A DNA stretch of 64,000 nt from positions 2,728,001-2,792,000 of the forward strand of contig NZ_JAJNEC010000005.1 in the NCBI RefSeq assembly GCF_021044425.1, read 5' to 3'. Made by a program: the position numbers and the translations under genes. Source of the stretch: Niabella pedocola. GTDB taxonomy: Bacteria; Bacteroidota; Bacteroidia; Chitinophagales; Chitinophagaceae. This document shows, in pieces, positions 25,799 through 34,004 of the stretch. The number at the start of each line of letters is the position of its first letter. The first letter of the stretch is position 1. The notes beneath the pieces were generated by a model that was not told the origin of the DNA, searched no databases, and worked only from the letters and a program-made list of their open reading frames with translations.

Positions 25799-26407
25799 TT
25801 ACAGCTCCTTTATCTTAAAATTCTTCCACCGTACTTTAATACCGCCGCCGTCGTGGATCTGAAGGGCGATAAAGCCGTTTGCCTGGCCGATTTTTTCGTC
25901 TTTCAGGTACACCATCTGATGTCCATTGAGCCAGGTGGTTACTTCATCTCCCACCACTTTAATGCGCATGGTATTCCACTGGCCTTCTTTCAGGATTTTT
26001 TCGTCTTCGGGTTTGGGTTTGATGATCCAGCCGCGGCCATAGGATTCATAAATACCACCGGTATTGTGATTGAGCGGGGCTACTTCCACCTGCCAGCCGC
26101 TGATTTTTACGCCTTCGATATCGGACCGGAAAAATACGCCGCTGTTGCCATTGGCCTCCTGTTTGAACTGGAGGGTGAGATCAAAGTTTTTATAAGATTT
26201 TTCAGTGGAGAGGTAACCATATTTTTTATCAGGTCCGCTTTCGCAAACCAGTTCCCCTTTATCTACATACCACTTTTCAGTACCATGTATTTTCCATCCG
26301 GTAAGATCTTTGCCATTGAATAAAGATGCTGCCTTTTTCTTTTGGGCATTTGCCGTTATAAGAACCGTGCAGAGCATCAGGAATAAAAAGCCTTTTTTCA
26401 TTTTCAA
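25799..26407 (-). CDS. Secreted DUF1080 (3-keto-disaccharide hydrolase-like) protein
   Basis: A 202-residue protein with a signal peptide (to about residue 21). The jelly-roll DUF1080 domain shows LFNGKDLTGWKIHGTEKWYV, FDLTLQFKQEANGNSGVFFR, GGIYESYGRGW, QWNTMRIKVVGDEVTTWLNG and IALQIHDGGGIKVRWKNFKI. The family includes 3-keto-glycoside hydrolases; many members have unknown substrates. Length is typical of single-domain forms. It is alone, convergent with bshA. Confidence 0.88.
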   Translation of the reverse strand: MKMKKGFLFLMLCTVLITANAQKKKAASLFNGKDLTGWKIHGTEKWYVDKGELVCESGPDKKYGYLSTEKSYKNFDLTLQFKQEANGNSGVFFRSDIEGVKISGWQVEVAPLNHNTGGIYESYGRGWIIKPKPEDEKILKEGQWNTMRIKVVGDEVTTWLNGHQMVYLKDEKIGQANGFIALQIHDGGGIKVRWKNFKIKEL

Positions 26408-26549
26408 GAAGTTTAATTTTTAGTAAGCGATCGGAAAACGTCTAAAATAAGCCAAATAATGGAAGGAACCTTCATTGGTGCGCCTTTTTTTGTTGAAATT
26501 CCTGTTGCAAAACAACGTATCCATGCGTTTTATAAATTAAACTTTTTAT

Positions 26550-26873
26550 ATGCGAACTTTTGCCATTTTGCTGCTCTGTATTTCATCATTAGCCGGTTGT
26601 AGCAAGTCCGGAAAGGAACGTCCGGTAAATTGCGATGAGCGGATGATCAAAAAATTTGAAGACCAGCTTAGTTGCAACGGGTATCCGGGTATGTACACGG
26701 TGCTGATGCGGGGCGCGTACCAGGGCAAGGCTGTTTATTTTGTAGAAACCGCTTGTATTGCCTGCAACACAGCGCCGCCTTCAAAAGGAACCCGGTGCGA
26801 TGATACCGAGGTTACCTTCGGTAGCCGGGATCATCTGCAACAGGTTACGGTGGTAAAGGGTTGCCCAAACTAA
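26550..26873 (+). CDS. Small cysteine-rich lipoprotein
   Basis: A 107-residue protein. MRTFAILLLCISSLAGCSKS ends in a lipobox with Cys17. The mature part has Cys at NCDER, LSCNGY, ACIACN, TRCDD and KGCPN, giving an even set suited to disulfides. No known family comes to mind. It is a stand-alone plus-strand gene, convergent with the GreA/GreB-type gene. Confidence 0.7.
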   Translation: MRTFAILLLCISSLAGCSKSGKERPVNCDERMIKKFEDQLSCNGYPGMYTVLMRGAYQGKAVYFVETACIACNTAPPSKGTRCDDTEVTFGSRDHLQQVTVVKGCPN

Positions 26874-26893
26874 ACGGTATCTCCGGCGCGGCA

Positions 26894-27295
26894 TCAGGCC
26901 TTTACAAGTAGCGTGGCATTGTCTACAGCCACGATTTTCAGCTGTTTCATACCCGATGGCATTTTCCAGGAAACTTCATCGTTTTTCCGGAATCCGATAA
27001 TCGCCGCGGCCATTGGAGTAAAAATGGATATTTTTTTTGCCTGGATATCGGCTTCTCCGGGCATTACGATCTGGAATGTCCGTTCTTTTTGCGCATCAAT
27101 GTCCAGGATCCGGACAGTTGAGCCGATACGGATGGTATCAGGGGGCAACGCCTCATCTTTTACGACAACGGCCCTGCTTAATTCATGTGCCAGGGTATTG
27201 TCTGGTTCTTCTGTTTTTTTATCCAGCACTACGATGGCTGTAAGTTTTTTATAATCGGATTCGCAAAGAATAACCGGGTTACTGTTCGTACTCAT
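26894..27295 (-). CDS. GreA/GreB-type C-terminal domain protein (Rnk-like)
   Basis: A 133-residue protein. The C-terminal half has the GreA/GreB FKBP-like fold: IRIGSTVRILDIDAQKERTF, MPGEADIQAKKISIFTPMAA and IIGFRKNDEVSWKMPSG. The N-terminal coiled-coil of full-length Gre factors is reduced to a short helix, as in Rnk, so transcript cleavage is unlikely; binding to RNA polymerase is possible. The start at 27295 follows from MSTNSNPVILCESDYKKL. The upstream region is AT-rich. Confidence 0.85.
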   Translation of the reverse strand: MSTNSNPVILCESDYKKLTAIVVLDKKTEEPDNTLAHELSRAVVVKDEALPPDTIRIGSTVRILDIDAQKERTFQIVMPGEADIQAKKISIFTPMAAAIIGFRKNDEVSWKMPSGMKQLKIVAVDNATLLVKA

Positions 27296-27597
27296 AATTA
27301 AAAAAATAAATGATTAGAAAAAAATAATGCAAAAAGGGATAGCCGGAAAGCTGTTAAAGAAGCTGACCAGCGGGGCGCAGGAGATAGGCCTTTGTATGTA
27401 TATAACACAGATGCATTGGGGGCAAAGTTACCTCAAAACCCGGAGGTTGCCAAATTGCAGAGGAGAGATGCCACTGAAGCACTGAAACACAGAAGCTTCA
27501 GACTTTTGTTGGAGAGACCATCAGAAAACCTGTGTTCCTAAGCCCCGGTGGCTATTGATACCGGGAAGTAGAAATAAAAAGCTCAGTGGTTCTTTGC
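27296..27597. other. Gap of 302 bp without a gene
   Basis: I see no ORF with coding character. A CACTGAAGCACTGAAACACAGAAGC stretch (about 27472-27496, several short CTGAA units) resembles the short-period repeats elsewhere. The promoter of the GreA/GreB-type gene should lie near 27300-27350 on the minus strand. Confidence 0.35.
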
Positions 27598-28812
27598 TCA
27601 GCGGCCGGCCTTCGTCTTTCTTTTTCCTTCAATATCCGGTAAAAAACCGGTTAAAAGGCCAATCAACGGAAGGAATGAACAGATATAAAAGACGTATTTA
27701 ATGCTGGTGGCATCTGCCAGATTTCCTAACAATGCAGAGCCGATACCAGCCATTCCAAAGGCGAAGCCAAAGAACAGCCCTGAGATAAGACCCACTTTTC
27801 CGGGTATCAGTTCCTGCGCATAAACAAGAATGGCCGAAAATGCCGAAGCCAGGATCACCCCTATGGGAATGACGAGTACAACCGTCCAGAAAAGATTTAC
27901 ATGTGGCAGCAATAACGAAAACGGCGCTACCCCCAATATGGATACCCAGATCACATATTTGCGTCCGATACGGTCGCCCACCGGTCCGCCGATAAGGGTT
28001 CCGGCTGCAATGGAGAACAGGAATACGAACAAATAAACCTGGGATGCCGATACCGATACATGAAATTTATCGATGAGGTAAAAGGTAAAATAGTTGGTTA
28101 AACTGGCCATGTAGAAATACTTGGAAAAAATGAGGACCAGTAAAACCGTTACGGCCAGTGCTACTTTGCTCCTGGGTAGGGGAGGAGCCACGGCTGTGGT
28201 AGCGGTTCTTTTTTTGCGGTGCTCCCGGATAATACCTTTATACCATTTGCCAATATACGAGAGGATGACCATTGCAATAAGCGCCACCAGCGAGAACCAG
28301 ATAATACTGAACTGTCCGTGTGGTACAATGATCCAGGCGGCCAGCAGTGGTCCCAGGGAGCTGCCGAAATTACCTCCAAGCTGAAATACAGACTGGGCAA
28401 GACCTTTGCGCCCGCCGGAAGCAGTATGGGCCATCCGCGATGCTTCGGGATGAAAAATGGAGGAGCCTACGCCGATCAGGCAAACGGCCATCACCATTAC
28501 CGGGAACCGGCTTGCATTTGCAAGAATGATGAGTCCTATAAGCGAAAATCCCATGCCGGCCGCGAGGGAATAGGGCTGGGGCTTCCGGTCGGTATACATA
28601 CCCACAAACGGTTGCAGCAATGAAGCGGCCAGCTGAAACGACAGGGTGATCAGGCCGATCTGCGCAAAACTTAATGCATAGCTGGTTTTGATAATAGGGT
28701 AAATGGCCGGTATCAGCGATTGAATGGTATCATTTAATAAATGGGAAACGCTCAACGCAATTAATATCGGAAAGATGGTTTCTTCGGCTCTTTTTTCGGT
28801 TATCGCTGTCAT
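27598..28812 (-). CDS. MFS exporter, fosmidomycin-resistance (Fsr) type
   Basis: A 404-residue protein with about 12 membrane segments. I choose the ATG at 28812 (MTAITEKRAEETIFPILIAL); the longer ORF adds 44 residues of non-coding character and crosses a -7 match. Family blocks are SVSHLLNDTIQSLIPAIYP, LITLSFQLAASLLQPFVGMY, GVGSSIFHPEASRMAH and KGLAQSVFQLGGNFGSSLGP. Fsr exports fosmidomycin in E. coli; the natural substrate is unknown. It is alone, downstream of nothing on its strand until argH. Confidence 0.9.
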   Translation of the reverse strand: MTAITEKRAEETIFPILIALSVSHLLNDTIQSLIPAIYPIIKTSYALSFAQIGLITLSFQLAASLLQPFVGMYTDRKPQPYSLAAGMGFSLIGLIILANASRFPVMVMAVCLIGVGSSIFHPEASRMAHTASGGRKGLAQSVFQLGGNFGSSLGPLLAAWIIVPHGQFSIIWFSLVALIAMVILSYIGKWYKGIIREHRKKRTATTAVAPPLPRSKVALAVTVLLVLIFSKYFYMASLTNYFTFYLIDKFHVSVSASQVYLFVFLFSIAAGTLIGGPVGDRIGRKYVIWVSILGVAPFSLLLPHVNLFWTVVLVIPIGVILASAFSAILVYAQELIPGKVGLISGLFFGFAFGMAGIGSALLGNLADATSIKYVFYICSFLPLIGLLTGFLPDIEGKRKTKAGR

Positions 28813-28853
28813 TTTCTTCAGATAAATTAGGGGTTCATTGCTGTACCGGATTG

Positions 28854-28861
28854 CAAAGGTA
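28854..28861 (-). promoter_or_regulatory. -7 element TACCTTTG upstream of the MFS gene
   Basis: On the minus strand the sequence reads TACCTTTGC, matching TAnnTTTG, 41 bases before the chosen start. It supports the start at 28812. No clear -33 element. Confidence 0.5.
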
Positions 28862-29086
28862 AAGCGGATCGTTGAAACAGATGTCTGTTTATGGATAAGC
28901 GGTATTATGAATACGGGCGTTCGTTTGCTGCCGGTGGGCAGCATCAGCTACAACAACGCAGCAGTCATCAACCCATCATTCCTGGTGTATGCTGTTTTTT
29001 TAAGATGCCTGCCCGCGTACCCTTATTATGTGAACGTACCCGGTCGCTGGCGGAGCGCACCACAAAGCGGCGTTGCCCCGTCGCAA

Positions 29087-30430
29087 TTACCCTGTTTTCA
29101 ATAACTGCTGATAGGCCCGGTGTACGGCATCAAAATTAAAAGAGGCCACCGTTTGTGTCATCAGCGAACGGATCTGTTCTGTACATAAATTCTGAATGCT
29201 TCCTTCGTGGGGATCTTTAATGGTGGTTTGCTCCGGTACCTGATAAGTGCCATCGTCTACAGAGCGGCCCACCTGGATATAGGCATCACGGAAGGGGGTT
29301 CCTTCCAGCACCAGCTGGTTCACCAGGTCTACGGTAAACAGGTACTTGTATTTTTCGTCTTTTAAAAGATCGGGCTTTACGTCAATGTTGGAAAACATCA
29401 GGCCGGCCATCTCAATACAATCCCTCAGCGTTTTAAATGCGGGAAATAGATGCTCCTTCAGTAACTGGAGGTCGCGGTGGTAACCAGATGGCAGGTTGGT
29501 GGTCATCATCAGGATTTCATTGGGCAATGCCTTTATGCGGTTGCAATGCGAGCGGATCAGCTCAAATACATCCGGATTTTTTTTATGTGGCATAATGCTG
29601 CTGCCGGTTGTTAATTCCGGTGGGAAGCTGATGAAGCCAAAGTTCTGGTTCAGATATAAGGTGGCATCCATGCTCATCCGAGACAGGGTGTCTGCGATGT
29701 TGGCCAGTGCCTGGGCAACTACCCGTTCGGCTTTACCGCGGCCCATTTGTGCATATACCACGTTATAGTTGAGGGTGGCAAAACCCAGCAGTTCTGTTGT
29801 AAGTGTCCGGTTGATCGGGAACGAGGATCCATAACCGGCTGCCGAACCCAGCGGGTTTTTGTTGATGATATCGTAAGCCGCTTTGAGGCTGATCAGGTCG
29901 TCTACAAGGCTTTCCGCATAGGCACCAAACCAAAGTCCGAAGGAAGAGGGCATGGCCAGTTGCAGATGGGTATACCCGGGCAGCAGGAAGCTTTTATATT
30001 TTTCGCTTTGGGTTTGTAACAGTTCAAAGAAGGGGGTAATAGCGTTAACCGTTGTTTCAATTTCGCTGCGCAGGAACAGTTTCAGGTCTACCAGCACCTG
30101 GTCGTTCCGGCTGCGGGCGCTGTGTATTTTTTTACCGGCTTCGCCGATGCGCTGGGTTAGTAAGAGTTCTACCTGGGAATGAATGTCCTCCACATCTTCC
30201 TGTAATTCAAAAGCACCGCTCTGGATATCGGTATAGATGTTGCGCAGGGCGGCCTGCAGCTCGGTGAGTTCGTCTTTTTTTAAGAGTCCCACCGATTCCA
30301 GCATTTGAATATGTGCCAGTGAGCCCAGTACATCAAAGGGGGCCAGGTATAGGTCCATTTCACGATCCCTGCCTACCGTAAAGGTTTCTACTTCTTTTAA
30401 GGAGTCTGTATTTTTTTTCCAAAGCTTCAT
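29087..30430 (-). CDS. argH: Argininosuccinate lyase
   Basis: A 447-residue member of the fumarase/aspartase superfamily. The signature TGSSIMPHKKNPDVFEL is intact, with the conserved DVEDIHSQVELLL, GKIHSARSRNDQV and TLQLAMPSSFG-like blocks. It cleaves argininosuccinate to arginine and fumarate, the last step of arginine synthesis. It is the last gene of the arginine run on the minus strand. A four-helix-bundle gene separates it from argE; only 35 bases lie between that gene's stop and the argH start. Confidence 0.95.
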   Translation of the reverse strand: MKLWKKNTDSLKEVETFTVGRDREMDLYLAPFDVLGSLAHIQMLESVGLLKKDELTELQAALRNIYTDIQSGAFELQEDVEDIHSQVELLLTQRIGEAGKKIHSARSRNDQVLVDLKLFLRSEIETTVNAITPFFELLQTQSEKYKSFLLPGYTHLQLAMPSSFGLWFGAYAESLVDDLISLKAAYDIINKNPLGSAAGYGSSFPINRTLTTELLGFATLNYNVVYAQMGRGKAERVVAQALANIADTLSRMSMDATLYLNQNFGFISFPPELTTGSSIMPHKKNPDVFELIRSHCNRIKALPNEILMMTTNLPSGYHRDLQLLKEHLFPAFKTLRDCIEMAGLMFSNIDVKPDLLKDEKYKYLFTVDLVNQLVLEGTPFRDAYIQVGRSVDDGTYQVPEQTTIKDPHEGSIQNLCTEQIRSLMTQTVASFNFDAVHRAYQQLLKTG

Positions 30431-30431
30431 A

Positions 30432-30467
30432 CTTCAGTTACAAGTTACAAATTTTAAATTGCAGGTT
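30432..30467. repeat. Inverted partner repeat at 3' side of four-helix-bundle gene
   Basis: On the minus strand it reads AACCTGCAATTTAAAATTTG then TAACTTGTAACTG. It matches, in inverted orientation around the gene, the element at 30867-30900 (AACCTGTAATTTGTATCCTG then TAACCTGTAATCC). It overlaps the first two bases of the gene's stop codon. Confidence 0.6.
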
Positions 30468-30852
30468 ATTCTGCGGATGGATAATTATTCCAGTTATTTT
30501 CAACCCAGTCGATAAATTTATTAATTTGTTTGCTAAGCCCCGTATAATTTTCTCTTACGGTTTCGTAGCCTTCTTTATCTGTTAAAGATTTTGTTTCAAA
30601 GAGATAATCGAGATGTTCGATTGTTTCATCGCATTCTGTATGAGCGTAGGTGAGGTATCGGATGAATTCTGCTTTGTATCTTTTCCTTCCATAGCCTTCA
30701 ACAATAGCGGTTGATACTGCCTTTGAAGATCGGCGTATCTGGCTTCCTTCTTCAAAGCATTCAAATTTAGGTAATTGCAGACTTATCCTATGGATCTCAA
30801 TGGCCAGTCTGTGTGCTTCCCGATAAATATTTAAGTCTCTGTAACTTTTCAT
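30466..30852 (-). CDS. Four-helix-bundle protein (23S rRNA IVS / S23 type)
   Basis: A 128-residue all-helical protein: MKSYRDLNIYREAHRLAIEI, QIRRSSKAVSTAIVEGYGRK, LTYAHTECDETIEHLDYLFE and a C-terminal INKFIDWVENNW. This is the four-helix-bundle family first found as ORFs inside 23S rRNA intervening sequences and related to Avd of diversity-generating retroelements. Its role is unknown; no reverse transcriptase or template repeat is nearby. It interrupts the arginine operon and is bracketed by inverted short-period repeats, which suggests a mobile passenger. Confidence 0.88.
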   Translation of the reverse strand: MKSYRDLNIYREAHRLAIEIHRISLQLPKFECFEEGSQIRRSSKAVSTAIVEGYGRKRYKAEFIRYLTYAHTECDETIEHLDYLFETKSLTDKEGYETVRENYTGLSKQINKFIDWVENNWNNYPSAE

Positions 30853-30866
30853 TTTTATAGGAATTA

Positions 30867-30900
30867 AACCTGTAATTTGTATCCTGTAACCTGTAATCCT
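30867..30900. repeat. Inverted partner repeat at 5' side of four-helix-bundle gene
   Basis: AACCTGTAATTTGTATCCTG then TAACCTGTAATCCT, with an internal period of about 7. It abuts the argE stop codon and faces the element at 30432-30467. Confidence 0.6.
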
Positions 30901-31964
30901 CAGATCACCACTCTTCCCACGATCTCAATATAATCGTTAATGCCACCCTCGACTTCATGCAGGTAGATGTATTCATCTGCGGTATGACTGCGGGCAGAGT
31001 CGCCGGGACCCATTTTCAACCCCGGGAACGGCATCAGCGCTTTGTCGGAAGTGGTAGGCGAGCCGTACGTGGTTTTCCCCATGGCAATGCCGGCCTGTAC
31101 AATGGGATGATCCAGTGAAATGGAGGTGGAGCGCAGGCGGGTAGACCGGGGCTTCACTTCACTGGAAACGTTCTGCCGGATGGCGTCCAGGATCTCTTCA
31201 AAGCTGTACAATTCATTCAACCGTACATCCACCACATATTTACAGGAGGAGGGTACTACGTTGTGCTGTTTGTTTTCGGTTTCAATAACAGTGCAGGTCA
31301 TGCGGCTGTCGCCCAGCAGCTCCGATACTTTTTCAAAGCGGTATGAGTGAAACCATTCAATATCCTTAAGCGCTTTGATAATGGCATTTTCCCCTTCATT
31401 GCGGGCGGCATGCCCGGCTTTTCCCTGTGCGGTACAGTCCAGTACCATTAAGCCTCGTTCCGCCACTGCCATTTGCAGTTTGGTGGGCTCACCCACGATG
31501 GCAAAATTTATGGGCGGAAGAATATTTACAGCCGCTTCAATGCCGTTGTAACCGGAGATCTCTTCTTCGGCACTGGCCACCAGCATCACATTATATTTGA
31601 GGTTTTCTTTTTCGTAATAATAGATAAACGTTGCGATCAGCGATACCAGGCAGCCACCGGCATCATTACTGCCAAGCCCGAATAATTTTCCGTCTTTTTC
31701 AATCGCTTTAAACGGGTCAAGGGTGTATTTCGGGTTGGGCTTTACCGTATCGTGATGCGAATTCAGCAGCAATGTTGGCTTGGCATCATCAAAATATTTG
31801 TTTTTGGCAATGATGTTGTTCCCCAACCGTTTGGTGGGAACCTGGTACTTGTCCAGGTAGGCAATGATCAGCTCTGCGGTCTGGTCTTCTTCTTTGCTGA
31901 AACTGGGTGTTTCAATCAATTGTTTTAACAGCGCTACTGCTTCCTGGTAAAGTTGTTCCTGCAT
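30900..31964 (-). CDS. argE: M20 deacylase of arginine synthesis (acyl-ornithine/citrulline deacylase)
   Basis: A 354-residue M20 metallopeptidase. Metal and catalytic blocks are LLLNSHHDTVKP, GLGSNDAGGCLVSL, ASAEEEISGYNGIEA, IVGEPT and the dimer-face GKAGHAARNEGENAI. In the succinylated route used by Bacteroidota it removes the acyl group after carbamoylation; acetyl versus succinyl preference cannot be read with certainty here. It lies 28 bases downstream of argB. Confidence 0.9.
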   Translation of the reverse strand: MQEQLYQEAVALLKQLIETPSFSKEEDQTAELIIAYLDKYQVPTKRLGNNIIAKNKYFDDAKPTLLLNSHHDTVKPNPKYTLDPFKAIEKDGKLFGLGSNDAGGCLVSLIATFIYYYEKENLKYNVMLVASAEEEISGYNGIEAAVNILPPINFAIVGEPTKLQMAVAERGLMVLDCTAQGKAGHAARNEGENAIIKALKDIEWFHSYRFEKVSELLGDSRMTCTVIETENKQHNVVPSSCKYVVDVRLNELYSFEEILDAIRQNVSSEVKPRSTRLRSTSISLDHPIVQAGIAMGKTTYGSPTTSDKALMPFPGLKMGPGDSARSHTADEYIYLHEVEGGINDYIEIVGRVVI

Positions 31965-31992
31965 AAAATAGAATTATAGCCCTGGGGCCTGT

Positions 31993-32823
31993 TTAATAAA
32001 TCAATGTTCCTTCGTTATCGTTTGTGGTATTTTTGATCAGATCGCGGGCATCACCGATCAGCACCTGGGCTACGCCTGCGTCAATGGCAGCAAAGGCATT
32101 GTCTATTTTGGGAAGAATGCCTTCGAACAGTTTCTTTTCTTCTTTGAGTTGCTGATAATACGTGCGATCCAGCTTGCGGATCACGGAGGCGTCATTGTCG
32201 ACGTCTTCCAGTACCCCTTTCTTTTCAAAGCAATAGATCAGGCGTACATTGAAAAGCGCAGAAAGTGCAACGGCTAATGAAGATGCAATCGTATCGGCGT
32301 TTGTATTGAGTATATGCCCGTTGCCATCATGTGTAAGCGGGGCAAACACGGGGGTGATGCCGTTTTGGAGAAAAAAGTGAACCGTGGAATATTGGATACC
32401 TGTTGTTTCTATATCGCCCACCCATCCGTAATCGATCGTTTTTACCGGCCGTTTTTTTGCCGGGATAATATTGGCGTCCGCACCGGTAAGCCCGATGGCA
32501 TTCGTGCCCAGCGCCTGTAGCTGTGCCACGATCTTTTTGTTTGCCAGTCCGCCGTATACCATGGTTACCAGGTCGATGGTCTCATCATCGGTGATCCGTC
32601 TTCCATCTACATATTTTGATTCAATGCCAAGCTGTGCCCCGATCTTTGTGGCGATCTTTCCGCCGCCATGTATCAGGATTTTGGCGGCCTGTATTTTGGA
32701 AAAGTCGGCCAGGAAGGTTTCCAGCGCTCCGGGATTGTCAATAATGTTCCCGCCTATTTTTATGATAAAGAGCGCATTTTGAATACCCTCGGTTGAACTA
32801 TGGTCCTTTTCTTCTGTGCTCAT
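31993..32823 (-). CDS. argB: N-acetyl(succinyl)glutamate kinase
   Basis: A 276-residue amino-acid kinase. The Gly-rich loop LFIIKIGGNIIDN, LIHGGGKIATKIGAQLGIES, GLTGADANIIPAKKRPV, PVFAPLTHDGNGHILNTNADT and GVLEDVDND are intact. It phosphorylates the acyl-glutamate gamma-carboxyl. The N-terminus has about 17 extra residues (MSTEEKDHSSTEGIQNA) compared with usual starts; the ATG at 32823 overlaps the stop of the upstream nuclease gene as ATGA, which supports it. This coupling ties argB translation to the passenger gene. Confidence 0.92.
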   Translation of the reverse strand: MSTEEKDHSSTEGIQNALFIIKIGGNIIDNPGALETFLADFSKIQAAKILIHGGGKIATKIGAQLGIESKYVDGRRITDDETIDLVTMVYGGLANKKIVAQLQALGTNAIGLTGADANIIPAKKRPVKTIDYGWVGDIETTGIQYSTVHFFLQNGITPVFAPLTHDGNGHILNTNADTIASSLAVALSALFNVRLIYCFEKKGVLEDVDNDASVIRKLDRTYYQQLKEEKKLFEGILPKIDNAFAAIDAGVAQVLIGDARDLIKNTTNDNEGTLIY

Positions 32824-33956
32824 TGCAATTTTTTTAACTCTTTTTCAATATGATGCTCCAGTTGTTCTTTATCCGGCAACCGGATCAGGTATTTTTGTAT
32901 AAACAGGTTTTCGTCCATCCCGGCCGTGGCATATTTAACCAGCGCATGATCTTTTTCTGCAACCAGTAAAATACCAACCGGGGGGTTGTCGTCCTGTTCA
33001 CAGATTTCCTGTTTAAAGTAATTCAGGTAGGTGTTTAACTGCCCGATATCTCCGTGTTCAAAAGCTCCGATTTTTAATTCAATAAGTACATGGCATTTGA
33101 GAACACGGTGGTAAAAAACGATATCGATAAAATAATAGGTGTCGCCTATTAAGATACGTTTTTGTCTTGCTTCAAAGCAAAAGCCATTGCCCAGTTCAAT
33201 GATAAATTCCTGCAGGTTGTCGAGTAAAGCGATTTCCAGATCGGATTCTTCCACAACCGGCTTTACACTGATATTTAAAAATTCGAAAGCATAGATATTT
33301 TTGATGATATCAACAGGCGCCAGCGGTTTTGTTTTTTGCTGAACCAGTTGTGCCAGTTTTTCCGGGTGTCCGGATAAGCCGCTGCGCTCAAAATACAGGC
33401 TATTGATCTGCCGTTTTAATTCGCGTACGCTCCAGGTGCCTTTTATACATTCGATTTCATAAAAAGATCGTTTCAATAGATCCTCTATTTTGCTCAGCTC
33501 TATTAAATGCGAAAAAGATAAGCGGCTGATGATTTTTTCGGAAGGTACGGTTACCGGTATACCGGGAGGCTGATTGTTTTGTATCGCCGGCAATAGCGGT
33601 TGTAATTGGTCAGACACCGTCTGACCAATTGTAGTTTGTTGATTTTCAATTTGAAAAAATGATCTTAATTGGTCAGACACCGTCTGGCTTATTTGAGGGT
33701 ATGCCAGGTAAAACTGCCGGAACAATTTAAGATTGGTTGCGGAAATACCATTGATTTTTACTGTTGCCGCAATTTTTTCAAGAAGCTGCTGCCCATATGT
33801 TGCCCGCTCGTATCCCTTTTGTTCAAACTCAACAATGTAATAACCAATCAGCCAGTTGCGCAGGGTCAGTGCCCGGTTTACAGCACCTGCAGCTTCTGCC
33901 TGTAACCGCTGATGCACCTGTTCAATGGCTGTTATCAATTGTTTGAAATCATTCAT
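32820..33956 (-). CDS. PDDEXK nuclease-domain protein, YhcG/DUF1016 family
   Basis: A 378-residue protein. The N-terminal DUF1016 helical domain (NRALTLRNWLIGYYIVEFEQ, YGQQLLEKIAATV) is followed by the linker, then WSVRELKRQINSLYFERSGL and a C-terminal PDDEXK nuclease: NGFCFEARQKRILIGDTYYF-IDIVFYH and VLIELKIG. The catalytic D and E-x-K are intact. The linker carries two IxQTVSDQL repeats (about residues 90-125). Members are accessory to DNA processing or restriction-like roles; no partner methylase is present. It sits between argF' and argB and overlaps argB by 4 bases. Confidence 0.9.
   Translation of the reverse strand: MNDFKQLITAIEQVHQRLQAEAAGAVNRALTLRNWLIGYYIVEFEQKGYERATYGQQLLEKIAATVKINGISATNLKLFRQFYLAYPQISQTVSDQLRSFFQIENQQTTIGQTVSDQLQPLLPAIQNNQPPGIPVTVPSEKIISRLSFSHLIELSKIEDLLKRSFYEIECIKGTWSVRELKRQINSLYFERSGLSGHPEKLAQLVQQKTKPLAPVDIIKNIYAFEFLNISVKPVVEESDLEIALLDNLQEFIIELGNGFCFEARQKRILIGDTYYFIDIVFYHRVLKCHVLIELKIGAFEHGDIGQLNTYLNYFKQEICEQDDNPPVGILLVAEKDHALVKYATAGMDENLFIQKYLIRLPDKEQLEHHIEKELKKLQ
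33604..33686. repeat. Coding-region palindrome and its partial copy
   Basis: AATTGGTCAGAC-ACC-GTCTGACCAATT at 33604-33630 is a perfect inverted repeat with 12-bp arms. AATTGGTCAGAC-ACC-GTCTG recurs at 33667-33686, 63 bases away (21 codons). Both encode QTVSDQL in the nuclease linker. Confidence 0.85.
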
Positions 33957-34004
33957 GCGGCAATCACATGTATTAGAACTTGTAGCAACTTTATCGTTTC
34001 AATG

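Noticed and set aside
30432..30900. A diversity-generating retroelement, because of the Avd-like four-helix-bundle protein
   Set aside because: No reverse transcriptase, template repeat or variable repeat is present in the window.
32820..33956. A restriction-modification or toxin-antitoxin system around the YhcG-type nuclease
   Set aside because: No methylase, specificity subunit or antitoxin-like gene is adjacent; only arginine genes flank it.
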